Assembly (NCBI RefSeq): GCF_019880205.1
Contig: NZ_CP082292.1
Span: forward strand, 248,001 to 312,000
DNA length: 64,000 nucleotides
Direction: 5' to 3'
Origin: Pantoea alfalfae
GTDB lineage: Bacteria > Pseudomonadota > Gammaproteobacteria > Enterobacterales > Enterobacteriaceae
Shown: piece after piece, positions 1-8,622 of the stretch
Layout: each line of letters begins with the position of its first letter
Position numbering within the stretch: position 1 is the first letter of the stretch
Program-made: the position numbers and the translations under genes
Notes under the pieces: generated by a model
Seen by the model: the letters and a program-made list of their open reading frames with translations, nothing else
Told to the model about the DNA's origin: nothing
Databases searched by the model: none

Positions 1-495
1 CGTGCTATCTGGGTCGGGAACTCGTTTGGGTGTCAGATTCTGGCGGCACTGGCGGTGAAATACCCGCAGGCAGTGGCGGGGCTGGTGTTGCAGGGGCCGA
101 CGGTCGATCGTCATGCCCGCAGCCTGCCGCGTCAGTTGTGGCGCAACTGGTGTAATGGCCGACTGGAGTCGCGTCGTCCGCCGGGGCCGCTGGCCCGTAT
201 CGATTACGCTAAAGCGGGGCTATGGCGCGCCTTTGGCACGATGCGCGCCATGATGCGCGATCGCATCGAACATCGTCTGACTTACATCACTGCGCCGACG
301 CTGCTGCTGCGCGGCTCGCGCGATCCCATCTGTCGGGCGCGCTGGCTGGATGAGCTTGCTGCCCTGATGCCACACAGCGAACGCCTGACGCTGCGCGACG
401 GCACCCATACGCTGCACTACGTCTATCCGTGGAGTTTCTGCAACGCCATTCGCCCCTTCCTGGCGCGTATTCAGCAGGAGAATCAGCATGAATAA
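1..495 (+). CDS. Alpha/beta hydrolase, C-terminal part (5' end outside window)
   Basis: The reading frame is open from the first base, so the N-terminus lies upstream. Near the start it reads V-G-N-S-F-G, a nucleophile elbow of the G-x-S-x-G type followed by a helix, which marks an alpha/beta hydrolase. Further on there is a strand/turn with APTLLLRGSRDP, the usual place of the acid residue, and GTHTLHYVYP, which supplies a plausible catalytic histidine. The substrate cannot be told; the fold covers esterases, C-C hydrolases and haloperoxidase-like enzymes. The stop overlaps the start of the next gene by 8 bp, so the two are probably translationally coupled and act together. Confidence 0.8.
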   Translation, partial: RAIWVGNSFGCQILAALAVKYPQAVAGLVLQGPTVDRHARSLPRQLWRNWCNGRLESRRPPGPLARIDYAKAGLWRAFGTMRAMMRDRIEHRLTYITAPTLLLRGSRDPICRARWLDELAALMPHSERLTLRDGTHTLHYVYPWSFCNAIRPFLARIQQENQHE

Positions 496-1879
496 ACCGC
501 CCAAGGGCATCGCCCGTTTTGACTCGGCAGCTGCCATGCTGCTGGCGCTGGCCAATGCGCTCCACGATCGACCCTTTGCCAGCCCGAGCCAGTCTCCGAC
601 GCTCGACCGGCTGCTACCCTCACTGAACCGTCTGCCGACCGGGCTGCGCGAGTGGGGCTATGCGCTGGGCGGCATGGCAGAGGGCATCAGCCTGCGTCAG
701 GCGGGCGAGCTGGATGTGGAAGGCATCGCAGAATGGATGGTCAGCGAGTACCCGCAGCAGGACTATCCGGCGGCGTTTATTGGCTCGTCAAACGGTGCGC
801 TGGTGCACCTGGCATCGGCGATGGGCGTGCCCTGGCTGCCGCAGACCTTTCTCTGTCCGGTGCGGGCGACTAACAGCGATCCCGATGATGCGATGGCGAG
901 CTTTGAGCAGGGCAAAGAGATAGCCGCAGCCCTGCTGGCCGCCTGGCCGAGGCTGGCGGTGCACCATATGCATGACCCGAATCAGGATCGCCTGATGCTC
1001 GACCAGATGCGCTATTTCCGGCTGAAACTGCGCGAATTGCCGCTGGCTTTTAATGAGTTTCTGATGGGGAGCCTGCCCGCGGGTTCAACGCTGTTTATCA
1101 ACCACTGCACCCGCCAGTGGCCGGTGACTCGCACCAGCGATCGCTCGTTTTTCCAGTTTGGCGCACTTGGTGGCGCAACCGAAAAAGAGTATTTACAGGG
1201 TGGCCCGCGGGTAGCGGAATATCTGGCGAGTTACGGCATTGATCGTGAGCGCTGGACGCCGCCTGACATCACCGACCACGTACCGGAAGCGGAGTGGGGC
1301 CTGGATGGTTATCTGATTTCCCCGCTGAAAAAACTGGCGGCGGCGCAGAACTGGAAACTGATGGAGATTCGTTACGAAGACCCGGAAGCGATGAGTTATG
1401 TGGTGGCGGAGATTTATCGCGACTGGTATCTGGCAGCGGGCATTTTACCGACCCGGCTGACGGTGGACAGCTTCCTGTTAATGGATCCCTGGTGTACCCA
1501 GCAGCAGCAGGCAATACCGTTCTGGCTGGTATTCTGCACCGAACCGTCCGCTGCAGCGCTGCAGCGCTTCCTGGAAAAACAGCCGCCGTTCCGCAACATT
1601 GACATGATGCTCTTTTCTCACGGCACCGACAGTATCGGGCTGGCGGAGATTGATCGCTGGCGGGCGCTGCTCTCTTATGCGCGTGATGAGGGGGTATTGA
1701 TCGGGGTGGATGAAGCGCGTTTCCCGCGTGACTTTGCGACGTTTGCCCGCTTCGACTCGGCACTGCGTGAACGGGCACCGCTGTTGCCACCGCCACCTCC
1801 TCTGAGTACAGAGAAGGTGATGACGGGCATTAAACGTTACGGTGCGAAATATGGCGTCACCCTGACGGCGCTGACGTAG
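488..1879 (+). CDS. Uncharacterised 463-residue protein, possible alpha/beta-hydrolase relative
   Basis: I do not recognise this family. The gene starts with ATG inside the end of the upstream hydrolase gene. Around residues 96-105 it carries F-I-G-S-S-N-G-A after a predicted strand and before a helix, which resembles a nucleophile elbow (G-x-S-x-G), so it may itself be a divergent hydrolase-like fold. The C-terminal region has a run of prolines (LLPPPPPLST) before a lysine-rich end. There is no signal peptide and no clear membrane segment, so it is likely cytoplasmic. It is convergent with lgoT, 16 bp away. Coupling to the hydrolase is the only functional clue. Confidence 0.75.
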   Translation: MNKPPKGIARFDSAAAMLLALANALHDRPFASPSQSPTLDRLLPSLNRLPTGLREWGYALGGMAEGISLRQAGELDVEGIAEWMVSEYPQQDYPAAFIGSSNGALVHLASAMGVPWLPQTFLCPVRATNSDPDDAMASFEQGKEIAAALLAAWPRLAVHHMHDPNQDRLMLDQMRYFRLKLRELPLAFNEFLMGSLPAGSTLFINHCTRQWPVTRTSDRSFFQFGALGGATEKEYLQGGPRVAEYLASYGIDRERWTPPDITDHVPEAEWGLDGYLISPLKKLAAAQNWKLMEIRYEDPEAMSYVVAEIYRDWYLAAGILPTRLTVDSFLLMDPWCTQQQQAIPFWLVFCTEPSAAALQRFLEKQPPFRNIDMMLFSHGTDSIGLAEIDRWRALLSYARDEGVLIGVDEARFPRDFATFARFDSALRERAPLLPPPPPLSTEKVMTGIKRYGAKYGVTLTALT

Positions 1880-1895
1880 CCGCCGTCAGTTGTGA

Positions 1896-3248
1896 TTATT
1901 CGCCGTCGGTAATTGGCTGGCGCACCAGCAGCAGGTAGGCGAGTGCGCCAACCAGCGTCACACAGGCGCAAATCATCAGCGCCAGGCTGAACGATTTGGT
2001 GGTGTCGAGCACCCAGCCGGTGATGACGGGCGCGAACGAGGCGAAGATAAAGCTGGCGAAGTTCTGGATGCTGCCGACCGAGGCGGTCATGCGGGCGGTG
2101 ACGTTGGCGTGGATAAGCCCCCAGCACGACGTTCCGGCAAAGTGAATGCAGAACAGCGCCATCCCGATCAGCGTCACAGCGCTGGTCGTGTCGGTCGCGC
2201 GGGTCACCACCGCGGTAAACCCGGCGGACAGCAGCATCCCGCTGACGATGCAGACTTTGCGGGTTTTTACCGCGTTAAAGCCGCGACGCACCAGTGAATC
2301 AACCACGTAGCCATTCAGCAGCATGCCCGCCGCACCAAACAGGAACGGAATCGCCGCCAGCAGGCCGGTACTTTTCAGGTCGAGATGATAGGTCGACTGC
2401 AGGTAGCCCGGCAGCCAGGCGATGTAGAGCCACGCAGTGTAGTTGATGCCGCTGAAGCCAATCATCATGCCCCACATGGTGCGCTGCTTAAACAGGCCGC
2501 GCCACTCTCTGAAGCTGATTGGCTCTTTACGCGAGGCGACGCTGCCCGCCTGCAGATAGTGGATCTCTTCGGCGCTCAGGGTGTTGTTATCGCGGTCGCG
2601 ATAAATCATATACCAGCCGATCGCGAGGAACATGCCGAGGATACCGATGGTGACAAACATGCCACGCCAGCCCATCACCAGCATCATCGCCGCCAGAATC
2701 GGCGGGGCCACTGACAGCCCAATCATCGACGCCGCATTGAACATCCCCATCGGCATGCCGCGATCTTTAATGTTGAACCAGTCGTTGATCACTTTTACGC
2801 CGCACGGGTTCATCGGCGCTTCGCCAATGCCGAGGCCGATGCGCACCAGTACAAACTGGGTGAAGTTATGCACCAGACCAGAAGCCGCCTGGAACAGCGA
2901 CCAGATGAACATGCCGATACCGAGCATAATGCGCGGGCCTTTACGATCCAGCAGCGCACCGCACGGCAGCTGCGCCAGACCATACGCCAGTGAAAATGCA
3001 GAGAGCAGGAGGCCGATTTCGGTGGCGCTCAGCCCCATCTCCTCGCGTATGGTCATATTCGCTACCGACAGCGAGCTGCGATCCAGATAGTTGATGATGG
3101 CGGCGAACAGCAGCAGCAGCATCGCCGTGATCTGCACCTTACGGATGCGCGGTGAACGCACCACATCGCTGCGCATCGGCACAAAGTCCTGGCCTGGTGG
3201 CGTGTCGCCGGTCACGCTGTCGCGGCCGGTTACTGAAGTCTTTTCCAT
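1896..3248 (-). CDS. lgoT: L-galactonate:H+ symporter-like MFS transporter LgoT
   Basis: The 450-residue product is a 12-TM major facilitator protein of the anion:cation symporter family and closely resembles E. coli LgoT (YjjL). Recognisable stretches are INYLDRSSLSVAN at the first TM, GPRIMLGIGMF, GEAPMNPCGVKVINDWF, and the C-terminal LVRQPI. I place the start at the ATG at 3248, whose protein begins MEKTSV and which has GGGAGAG just upstream; an in-frame ATG 33 codons further upstream has no such site. The neighbours lgoR and lgoD support L-galactonate uptake. It lies downstream of lgoR on the same strand, with a 170-bp gap that allows its own promoter. Confidence 0.9.
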   Translation of the reverse strand: MEKTSVTGRDSVTGDTPPGQDFVPMRSDVVRSPRIRKVQITAMLLLLFAAIINYLDRSSLSVANMTIREEMGLSATEIGLLLSAFSLAYGLAQLPCGALLDRKGPRIMLGIGMFIWSLFQAASGLVHNFTQFVLVRIGLGIGEAPMNPCGVKVINDWFNIKDRGMPMGMFNAASMIGLSVAPPILAAMMLVMGWRGMFVTIGILGMFLAIGWYMIYRDRDNNTLSAEEIHYLQAGSVASRKEPISFREWRGLFKQRTMWGMMIGFSGINYTAWLYIAWLPGYLQSTYHLDLKSTGLLAAIPFLFGAAGMLLNGYVVDSLVRRGFNAVKTRKVCIVSGMLLSAGFTAVVTRATDTTSAVTLIGMALFCIHFAGTSCWGLIHANVTARMTASVGSIQNFASFIFASFAPVITGWVLDTTKSFSLALMICACVTLVGALAYLLLVRQPITDGE

Positions 3249-3418
3249 TGCACTCTCCCGAAACTGGGTACTTATCGTTATGGTGAGAAGGGGTCTGCGC
3301 GCAGCGGCAAAAGGCCGCCGTGACGTTGCAGTCGAGACTAAGAGCAAAGGGTTAAGGATGTTGCAAAGATGTTTCTGAAGCGTGCGGGAGATAATGCTTT
3401 GTGGTTTTTAATCGGTTT
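3249..3418 (-). promoter_or_regulatory. lgoT upstream region with direct repeats (candidate LgoR sites)
   Basis: The gap between lgoR and lgoT holds two direct copies of GGTTTTTAAT, at 3403-3412 and 3414-3423, one helical turn apart; the second runs into the end of lgoR. The same 10-mer forms each arm of the palindrome in the lgoR/lgoD divergent region. This makes it a plausible half-site for the LgoR regulator. No convincing -35/-10 pair was identified. Confidence 0.4.
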
Positions 3419-4321
3419 TTAATTGTACTGACTGATTGAGCGCACCATTGAGGTTTTGGCGGTCGCCAGATGGTTATGCAAGGCACAGAGCGCATCGATA
3501 TCCTGACGGCCAATCAGCGCGGTGAGAATCGCCATATGCTCCTCCAGCGCCACAATATTTCGCTGCTTGAGATCGCTCTCATCCCACTGATAATGCGAGT
3601 GAAAGATCACCGAGATAATCTCCAGCGACTGATTGAAAAACGGGTTGTTAGCGGCGGATAAAATCAGCGAATGCATCTGGCGGTCCAGCGCAGCAAAATG
3701 ACGATAGTTGCTGGCAATGGTGTCGCGCATTGATCGGTGACGATCCAGCAGATCCCGCGCCTGCACCCAGCGTTCATCGCTGGCGGGCAGATTAAGGAAG
3801 CGGCTCAGGGCGTGGGTTTCCAGCATCTCGCGCAGTTCAAACAGCTTCTCGGCGTAATCCTGCGTGAACTTCTTCATCCGCCACTGACCGCGTTTCACCG
3901 GCTCCAGCAGGTCATAGCGCATAAAGCGCAGCAGAAACTCGCGTACCACTACCGGACTGACCTTCACCTGCTGCGCCAGTTGCAGCTCGCTGAAGGTGTC
4001 GCCCGGCACCAGCTGCCGCTGATTAATCATATTAAAAAACACCTGCTCGAAGTGGCTGGCCTGCTGCTCAATCGGCGGCGTTAATGCGCTAAAGCCGTCA
4101 TCATCGCGAGGTTCGCGTACGATAACGTAAGTCTGATCGACTTTATCCAGCACGCCGCACTGGTGCAGATAGTGCAGGGTATGGCGCACCGTGGTGCGGC
4201 TGATGTTGAACATCTCCGCCAGCGCGGCCTGTGGCGGCAATGGTGAACAGATATGACGCTGAGCAATGCTCTCCAGCATCTGGTTGATCACATTCTGACG
4301 CAAATTCTGGCTGCGACTCAT
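3419..4321 (-). CDS. lgoR: GntR-family regulator of L-galactonate genes, LgoR
   Basis: This DNA-binding regulator has 300 residues when started at the ATG at 4321 (MSRSQNLR), which has GGAGAG upstream and matches the E. coli LgoR (YjjM) start. It has an unusual build for the family: an N-terminal winged helix-turn-helix (about residues 25-65, SRTTVRHTLHYL), a second GntR-type helix-turn-helix (about 95-145, VSPVVVREFLLRF), and an FCD ligand-binding helical domain with LFELREMLETHAL and the later H-rich metal/ligand positions. In E. coli it activates growth on L-galactonate. It is divergent from lgoD and upstream of lgoT, as expected for a local regulator. Confidence 0.9.
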   Translation of the reverse strand: MSRSQNLRQNVINQMLESIAQRHICSPLPPQAALAEMFNISRTTVRHTLHYLHQCGVLDKVDQTYVIVREPRDDDGFSALTPPIEQQASHFEQVFFNMINQRQLVPGDTFSELQLAQQVKVSPVVVREFLLRFMRYDLLEPVKRGQWRMKKFTQDYAEKLFELREMLETHALSRFLNLPASDERWVQARDLLDRHRSMRDTIASNYRHFAALDRQMHSLILSAANNPFFNQSLEIISVIFHSHYQWDESDLKQRNIVALEEHMAILTALIGRQDIDALCALHNHLATAKTSMVRSISQYN

Positions 4322-4458
4322 CTCACTCTCCGGTTTTTTATGCATTAAAAACCAGTCAAAGCCCAAAAAAATCGCCGTACTTCACACTTCCCGCAAACGA
4401 ACGCCGCGCCGCAAGCAGGATTCGCCATAACTGCCAGCAGGACAACCGGAGAATCACC
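4322..4458. promoter_or_regulatory. lgoR/lgoD divergent control region with a near-perfect palindrome
   Basis: Positions 4332-4353 form a 22-bp inverted repeat with only one mismatched pair; its arms are GGTTTTT(T/A)AT around a central TGCA. It sits just upstream of the lgoR ribosome site. The arm equals the direct-repeat unit found before lgoT. It is most likely the LgoR operator for autoregulation and for lgoD control; this is inference from repeat sharing. Confidence 0.5.
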
Positions 4459-5487
4459 ATGACAACAATGAAAGCACTGGTCATCGCTGAACCACGTAAG
4501 ATGGTTTGGGCCACTCGCGACACCCCAATGCCTGCCGCTGGCGAGGCGCTGATAAAAATACTGACTGCCGGGATCTGCGGCACTGACATTCACGCCTGGT
4601 CCGGCAATCAGCCGTTCTTCAGTTATCCACGGGTGCTGGGCCATGAAATCTGTGCTGAAGTAATGGCGCTGGGCAGTGGCGCGGAAGGCTTTCAGCCCGG
4701 CCAGCGGGTGGCGCTCATGCCCTACATCTCCTGCCTGCAGTGCGACGCCTGCCAGAGCGGCAAGACCAACTGCTGTGAGCAGATCTCAGTCATTGGTGTG
4801 CATCAGGATGGCGGTTTCTGTGACTACCTGAGCGTGCCGGTCAGCACCCTGCTGGCGGTGGATGAGGTGGCACCGGAAGCGGCCGCGCTGATTGAGCCGT
4901 TTGCCATCAGTGCCCATGCGGTGCGGCGTGCCGGTATTGTGGCGGATGAGCAGGTGCTGGTGGTGGGCGCCGGACCGATTGGGCTGGGTGTCGCCGCCAT
5001 TGCCGCCGCCAGCGGCGCGCAGGTGGTGGTGGCGGATACCAGCGAATTCCGTCGCCAGCATGTTGCGGACCAGCTCGGGCTGGCGACACTGAATCCGGCT
5101 GATGAGGCCTTCGATAGTGCGTTGCGCGAGCAGTTTGGTAGCCGTCTGGCGCTGAAAGTGATCGACGCCACCGGCAGCCCGGCGGCGATGAACAATGCGG
5201 TCAACCTGATGCGGCACGGCGGCACGATTGTCTATGTCGGTCTGCACAAAGGCGATCTGGTCATCCCGGACAGTGAATTCCATAAAAAAGAGGCCACGCT
5301 GATGGGCAGCCGCAACGCCACCCGCGAAGATTTTGATCGGGTGCGTGCGTTAATGGCCAGCGGCCAGCTGCGCGCCGACATGATGCTGAATCACCATCTG
5401 GCTTTCTCCACGCTGGATGAAACCTTTGAGGCGCAGGTCATCAACAACCGCGAACTGATCAAAGGCGTCATTCACTTCGATCGGTAA
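4459..5487 (+). CDS. lgoD: L-galactonate-5-dehydrogenase
   Basis: This zinc-dependent medium-chain dehydrogenase of 342 residues oxidises L-galactonate to D-tagaturonate with NAD(P)+, feeding the hexuronate pathway. Long stretches match E. coli LgoD (YjjN), including GICGTDIHAW near residue 38 with catalytic-zinc Cys40, GHE at 61-63, structural zinc cysteines at about 92, 95, 98 and 105/106, ISVIGVHQDGGF, and a Rossmann motif VGAGPIGLG near 167-175. The start MTTMKAL has GGAG upstream. It is divergent from lgoR. D-tagaturonate reductase and altronate dehydratase genes are not in this window. Confidence 0.93.
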   Translation: MTTMKALVIAEPRKMVWATRDTPMPAAGEALIKILTAGICGTDIHAWSGNQPFFSYPRVLGHEICAEVMALGSGAEGFQPGQRVALMPYISCLQCDACQSGKTNCCEQISVIGVHQDGGFCDYLSVPVSTLLAVDEVAPEAAALIEPFAISAHAVRRAGIVADEQVLVVGAGPIGLGVAAIAAASGAQVVVADTSEFRRQHVADQLGLATLNPADEAFDSALREQFGSRLALKVIDATGSPAAMNNAVNLMRHGGTIVYVGLHKGDLVIPDSEFHKKEATLMGSRNATREDFDRVRALMASGQLRADMMLNHHLAFSTLDETFEAQVINNRELIKGVIHFDR

Positions 5488-5493
5488 CCGGAT

Positions 5494-6414
5494 TCAGGGC
5501 GCGGTGAGGGTCTCAAAGAAGTGCGCCCGCACCGCGTCGGCATCCACGCCGAGCGCAATACGCTGGGCGGGCAGACCGGCAAACGGATCGGCTCGTGATG
5601 CGAGCGCGCTCAGTTTACGCACCGTCTGACCGCAGGCGATGCCCTCTGTGATCACCCGCAGCGGGCTTTCAGTAAGCGTAAAGGCCTGTGGCAGCGTCAG
5701 CCACGCCACCGCCAGGGTGTCGTGCAGCGCCATACCCTCGAATCCCTCTTTCTCCAGACTGTAAGCCAGGTAAGGGCGACAGATAGCGCTCAGCACCGGC
5801 TGATTCAGACGCTGCACCTCATCGCCGCTGATCAGCACTTTGTGCGTGACATCCAGCGGGATCACCACCACGTTCAGCGCCGAGGCGAGTACCTGATCGG
5901 CGGCGTGCGGATCTTTCCAGATATTGAATTCACTGAAGGGCGTCACGTTGCCGCTGTGGCCGTCGGTGCCAAACGCACCGCCCATAATCACCAGCTCTTT
6001 CACCAGCGGAATAATATCCGGTGCCTGATTAATGGCCGTGGCGATATTGGTCAGTGGGCCAATCGCCACCAGGGTGATCTGATGCGGCTGCGCCCGCACG
6101 CTGTCGATAATAAACTGCACCGCGCCCGGTGCCTGATCGCTAAAAGCATTATCAAACGCATCGCCCAGCCCATCTTCACCGTGCAGCCTGGCGGGCGCAG
6201 AGGCGGCCAGCGCCAGCGGCCGTGAACAGCCGCGATAGACCGCCGCGCTGATCGCCATTTTGTCGCAGAATAGACGGGCATTTTTCACCGCCTGACCCAC
6301 CGCCACGTTGCCAGATACGGTGGTAATCCCCAGCAGATGCTGCGTCCGCGCCGCATAAGCCAGCGCAAAGGCGTCATCCACGCCGATATCAGTATCAAAA
6401 ATCAGGGTACGCAT
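5494..6414 (-). CDS. Nucleoside hydrolase (ribonucleoside hydrolase family)
   Basis: The 306-residue enzyme belongs to the inosine-uridine preferring nucleoside hydrolase family, which cleaves the N-glycosidic bond of ribonucleosides using a bound calcium ion. The N-terminal calcium motif reads DTDIGVDDAFAL at residues 7-18; families usually have DxDPGxDD, so Ile replaces the common Pro. IGPLTNIA, IMGGAF and FNIWKDPHAA correspond to conserved blocks, and a late H-D pair (ALHDTLAV) is present. The start ATG at 6414 has GGAG upstream. It may be a RihA/B/C relative, but which one, and its substrate preference, cannot be settled by eye. It ends 6 bp from lgoD, convergently. Confidence 0.88.
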   Translation of the reverse strand: MRTLIFDTDIGVDDAFALAYAARTQHLLGITTVSGNVAVGQAVKNARLFCDKMAISAAVYRGCSRPLALAASAPARLHGEDGLGDAFDNAFSDQAPGAVQFIIDSVRAQPHQITLVAIGPLTNIATAINQAPDIIPLVKELVIMGGAFGTDGHSGNVTPFSEFNIWKDPHAADQVLASALNVVVIPLDVTHKVLISGDEVQRLNQPVLSAICRPYLAYSLEKEGFEGMALHDTLAVAWLTLPQAFTLTESPLRVITEGIACGQTVRKLSALASRADPFAGLPAQRIALGVDADAVRAHFFETLTAP

Positions 6415-6535
6415 AGGCTCTCCGCAACAGGCTGTAAACCTTCAGCATTACCCCGGCAATAGCAACATCGTCAAGTGATTCAGCCGCCCTGCGCGCACTA
6501 TTGCCAGCCTGAAACGGGCGTCGTATTATCACCGG

Positions 6536-6640
6536 CTCAAGGTGATGGCGTGCCACCTTTCCCAACCGCCGGTGGGCTTAACACCGGCTGATGACGCCTG
6601 ACACTCAATCCTTTCGCGGGAGCTGAGGTGTCAGGCGCAG
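6536..6640 (+). promoter_or_regulatory. Fluoride riboswitch (crcB motif) with switching stem
   Basis: The aptamer core covers 6541-6599: GGTGATGGCG at the 5' side, CCCAACCGCC in the middle, and GGCTGATGACGCCT at the 3' side, all hallmark blocks of the crcB RNA motif. P1 would pair GGCGT (6547-6551) with ACGCC (6594-6598). The 3' strand is also part of a competing hairpin, CGCCTGACAC (6595-6604) with GTGTCAGGCG (6628-6637). That stem precedes only a weak T-rich run (GTTTATCTCT). Fluoride binding should favour P1 and expression of crcB, the next gene and a fluoride exporter. Confidence 0.88.
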
Positions 6641-6694
6641 TTTATCTCTGCCTCTCTCCCCAGCCCCGCATTACTCTGTAATCAGGAGCAAGAC

Positions 6695-7072
6695 ATGTTT
6701 AAACCGTTACTGGCTGTGATGATCGGCGGCTCTGCCGGCTGCGTACTGCGCTGGCTGTTCGCGATGCGTTTTAATGCACTCTTTCCCAACCTGCCGCCCG
6801 GCACGCTGCTGGTGAATCTGATCGGCGGTCTGGTAATCGGCGGGGCGATGGCCTGGTTTGTTCGCCATCCCGACATTGACCCGATCTGGAAACTGCTGAT
6901 CGTCACCGGACTCTGCGGCGGGCTGACGACCTTCTCCTCTTTCACCGCGGAGTTAATGGGGTTGCTACAATCAGGGAAGTATTTCTGGGCGATGGCCAGC
7001 GCGCTGGTGCATGTGATTGGCTCGCTGCTGATGGCGTTTGCCGGTTTCGCACTGGTCACGCTGCTGGGCTGA
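6695..7072 (+). CDS. crcB: Fluoride ion channel/exporter CrcB (FluC)
   Basis: The 125-residue, four-TM inner-membrane protein works as an antiparallel dimer to let fluoride leave the cytoplasm. Family marks are GGSAGCVLRW (11-20), the conserved Asn41 in TLLVNLIGG, and the TTFSSF polar track at 78-83. The start ATG at 6695 has AGGAG at 6684-6688. The upstream fluoride riboswitch independently confirms the role. The next gene is on the same strand after 121 bp but is functionally unrelated. Confidence 0.96.
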   Translation: MFKPLLAVMIGGSAGCVLRWLFAMRFNALFPNLPPGTLLVNLIGGLVIGGAMAWFVRHPDIDPIWKLLIVTGLCGGLTTFSSFTAELMGLLQSGKYFWAMASALVHVIGSLLMAFAGFALVTLLG

Positions 7073-7193
7073 CCCGGTGCGCGTCATACCGCTTAAGGGA
7101 TACTGATTTCGGGCGTGTGCGCCGTGGATTGGATAATGCGCGGCGCTGACGCTGAACCTCACCGATTATTCCGGACGATTAAGGAGCCGAGCA

Positions 7194-8009
7194 ATGCGAA
7201 CCAACCCCACATTCCTTAACCTGGTGTTGTTAAACGGTGAACCCGGCCAGAAGCTGCAGGCGGCGCGTGACGCCGGTTTCGATCAGGTGGAGATCTGGCG
7301 CGAGGATGTCGACGCATATGAAGGCGGTGCGGCAGCACTGGCTGAAATCAGTGCACGACAGGGACCTGGCTTTACCAATCTGCAGGTGCTGCGTGATTTC
7401 ACCGGCGCACCCAGTGCGTTGCGATCTCAGAAGCGCGAAGAGCTGCGTCAGTTTATACAGATTGCCCAGGCGCTGGGCTGTGACACCCTCCAGGCACCGG
7501 CCAGCACCCGTGAGGATTGCTGTGCCGATCAGATTGATGATGACCTGCGCTGGATGGCCTCGGAAGCTGCGCGCTACAACATGCGCATTATGTATGAGCC
7601 GATGGCCTGGTGCAGCGTAGATAACACGCTGCCGCTGGCGTGGCAGCGATTGCAGCGACTCGATCAGCCCAATATCGGGCTGGTGATCGATCTGTTCCAC
7701 ATCTGCGCGCTGGGCGGTGACGCCTCCCATCTGGACGGCATTCCTGCCGATCGCATCTATGAAGTACAGCTGTGTGATATGGCCGCCGTTCCCGCACAGG
7801 ATAAGCAGAGCCTGATGGCGATGGCAAAGCATCAGCGTCTGCTGCCCGGCGATGGCATTATCGATGTTGAACGCTTTGTCGATAAGCTCAAAAGCGCGGG
7901 CTATCAGGGGCCGGTGGGAATCGAAGTCTTTAATGATGCGCTGAAACGCCTGCCGCCCGACGTGGCTGCCCGCCATGCCTGGCAGGCGTTAACGCGCTGC
8001 TGGGGTTAA
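7194..8009 (+). CDS. Sugar phosphate isomerase/epimerase family protein (TIM barrel)
   Basis: The 271-residue protein has the AP-endonuclease-2-like TIM barrel pattern used by many sugar isomerases, epimerases and dehydratases. Repeating strand ends with acidic or metal-binding residues are visible: QVEIWRED, RIMYEPMAW, LVIDLFHICALGGD, IYEVQLCDM, LLPGDGIID and VGIEVFND. These glutamate, aspartate, histidine and glutamate positions form the usual divalent metal site. The start ATG has AAGGAG upstream. Substrate cannot be assigned from sequence. Its stop shares a TTAA with the stop of the convergent esterase gene. Confidence 0.8.
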   Translation: MRTNPTFLNLVLLNGEPGQKLQAARDAGFDQVEIWREDVDAYEGGAAALAEISARQGPGFTNLQVLRDFTGAPSALRSQKREELRQFIQIAQALGCDTLQAPASTREDCCADQIDDDLRWMASEAARYNMRIMYEPMAWCSVDNTLPLAWQRLQRLDQPNIGLVIDLFHICALGGDASHLDGIPADRIYEVQLCDMAAVPAQDKQSLMAMAKHQRLLPGDGIIDVERFVDKLKSAGYQGPVGIEVFNDALKRLPPDVAARHAWQALTRCWG

Positions 8010-8611
8010 TCCTGTAAGCACTGCCCAATAAACGCGGCGGCGTGCATGGCACCCTGAGCGGAAATGGTGTGGCCGGTGGCGGGTTCAAAGCGCGCGTCGA
8101 CCGGCACTGCCGCGGCTCGCAGCCGGGCCGCCGCAGATTCGCTCTCCTGCCATGGGATGACTTCATCGGCCTGACCATGGATCAGCAACGCGGGCACATG
8201 AGCCTGCGGGGTTAGTTCACCGTCAACCGCCAGACGACCAGAAAAGGCGACCACGCCCGCCAGCGGATAACGGCCAGAAGCCAGCGCATCCAGCGCCATG
8301 ATCGACCCCTGAGAGAAGCCCACCAGCACCACATCCTGCCAGCGGTCGGCAAAGCCGTGCTGCGCGACGATGTCGCTGAGGGTCGTATCAAACGCGGCCC
8401 GTGCCGCCCGAACCCGACCAGGCCGGTTCTCTGGCGTCACGTCTGCCAGGCTGAACCACTGCCAGCCAAAACCGGCGGGAAAACGTTCAGGCGCATTGGG
8501 CGAGGCAAAAACCACATCCGGCAACAGCGTCGCCCAGTGACGGCCAATCGGTGCCAGATCGTCGCCGTTACTGCCCACGCCATGCAGAAAAATCACCAGT
8601 GCTTTTGCCAT
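8006..8611 (-). CDS. Phospholipase/carboxylesterase family hydrolase (YpfH-like)
   Basis: This is a small serine hydrolase of 201 residues. The core shows FLHGVGSNGDD at the oxyanion side, G-F-S-Q-G with nucleophile Ser100, Asp149 in HGQADEVIP, and His181 in GHTIS, the complete triad of the carboxylesterase 2 family. Two adjacent ATGs exist; the second (8611) gives the better distance to GGAG, so I chose it. No signal peptide is present, so it is cytoplasmic. Likely substrates are short acyl esters or thioesters. It lies 8 bp downstream of the glutathionyl-hydroquinone reductase gene on the same strand and is probably cotranscribed with it. Confidence 0.85.
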   Translation of the reverse strand: MAKALVIFLHGVGSNGDDLAPIGRHWATLLPDVVFASPNAPERFPAGFGWQWFSLADVTPENRPGRVRAARAAFDTTLSDIVAQHGFADRWQDVVLVGFSQGSIMALDALASGRYPLAGVVAFSGRLAVDGELTPQAHVPALLIHGQADEVIPWQESESAAARLRAAAVPVDARFEPATGHTISAQGAMHAAAFIGQCLQD

Positions 8612-8622
8612 CATTGCTCCTT

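Noticed and set aside
3249..3347. N-terminal extension of lgoT
   Set aside because: The downstream ATG has a good ribosome site and matches the known LgoT start; the extension is basic and non-conserved in appearance.
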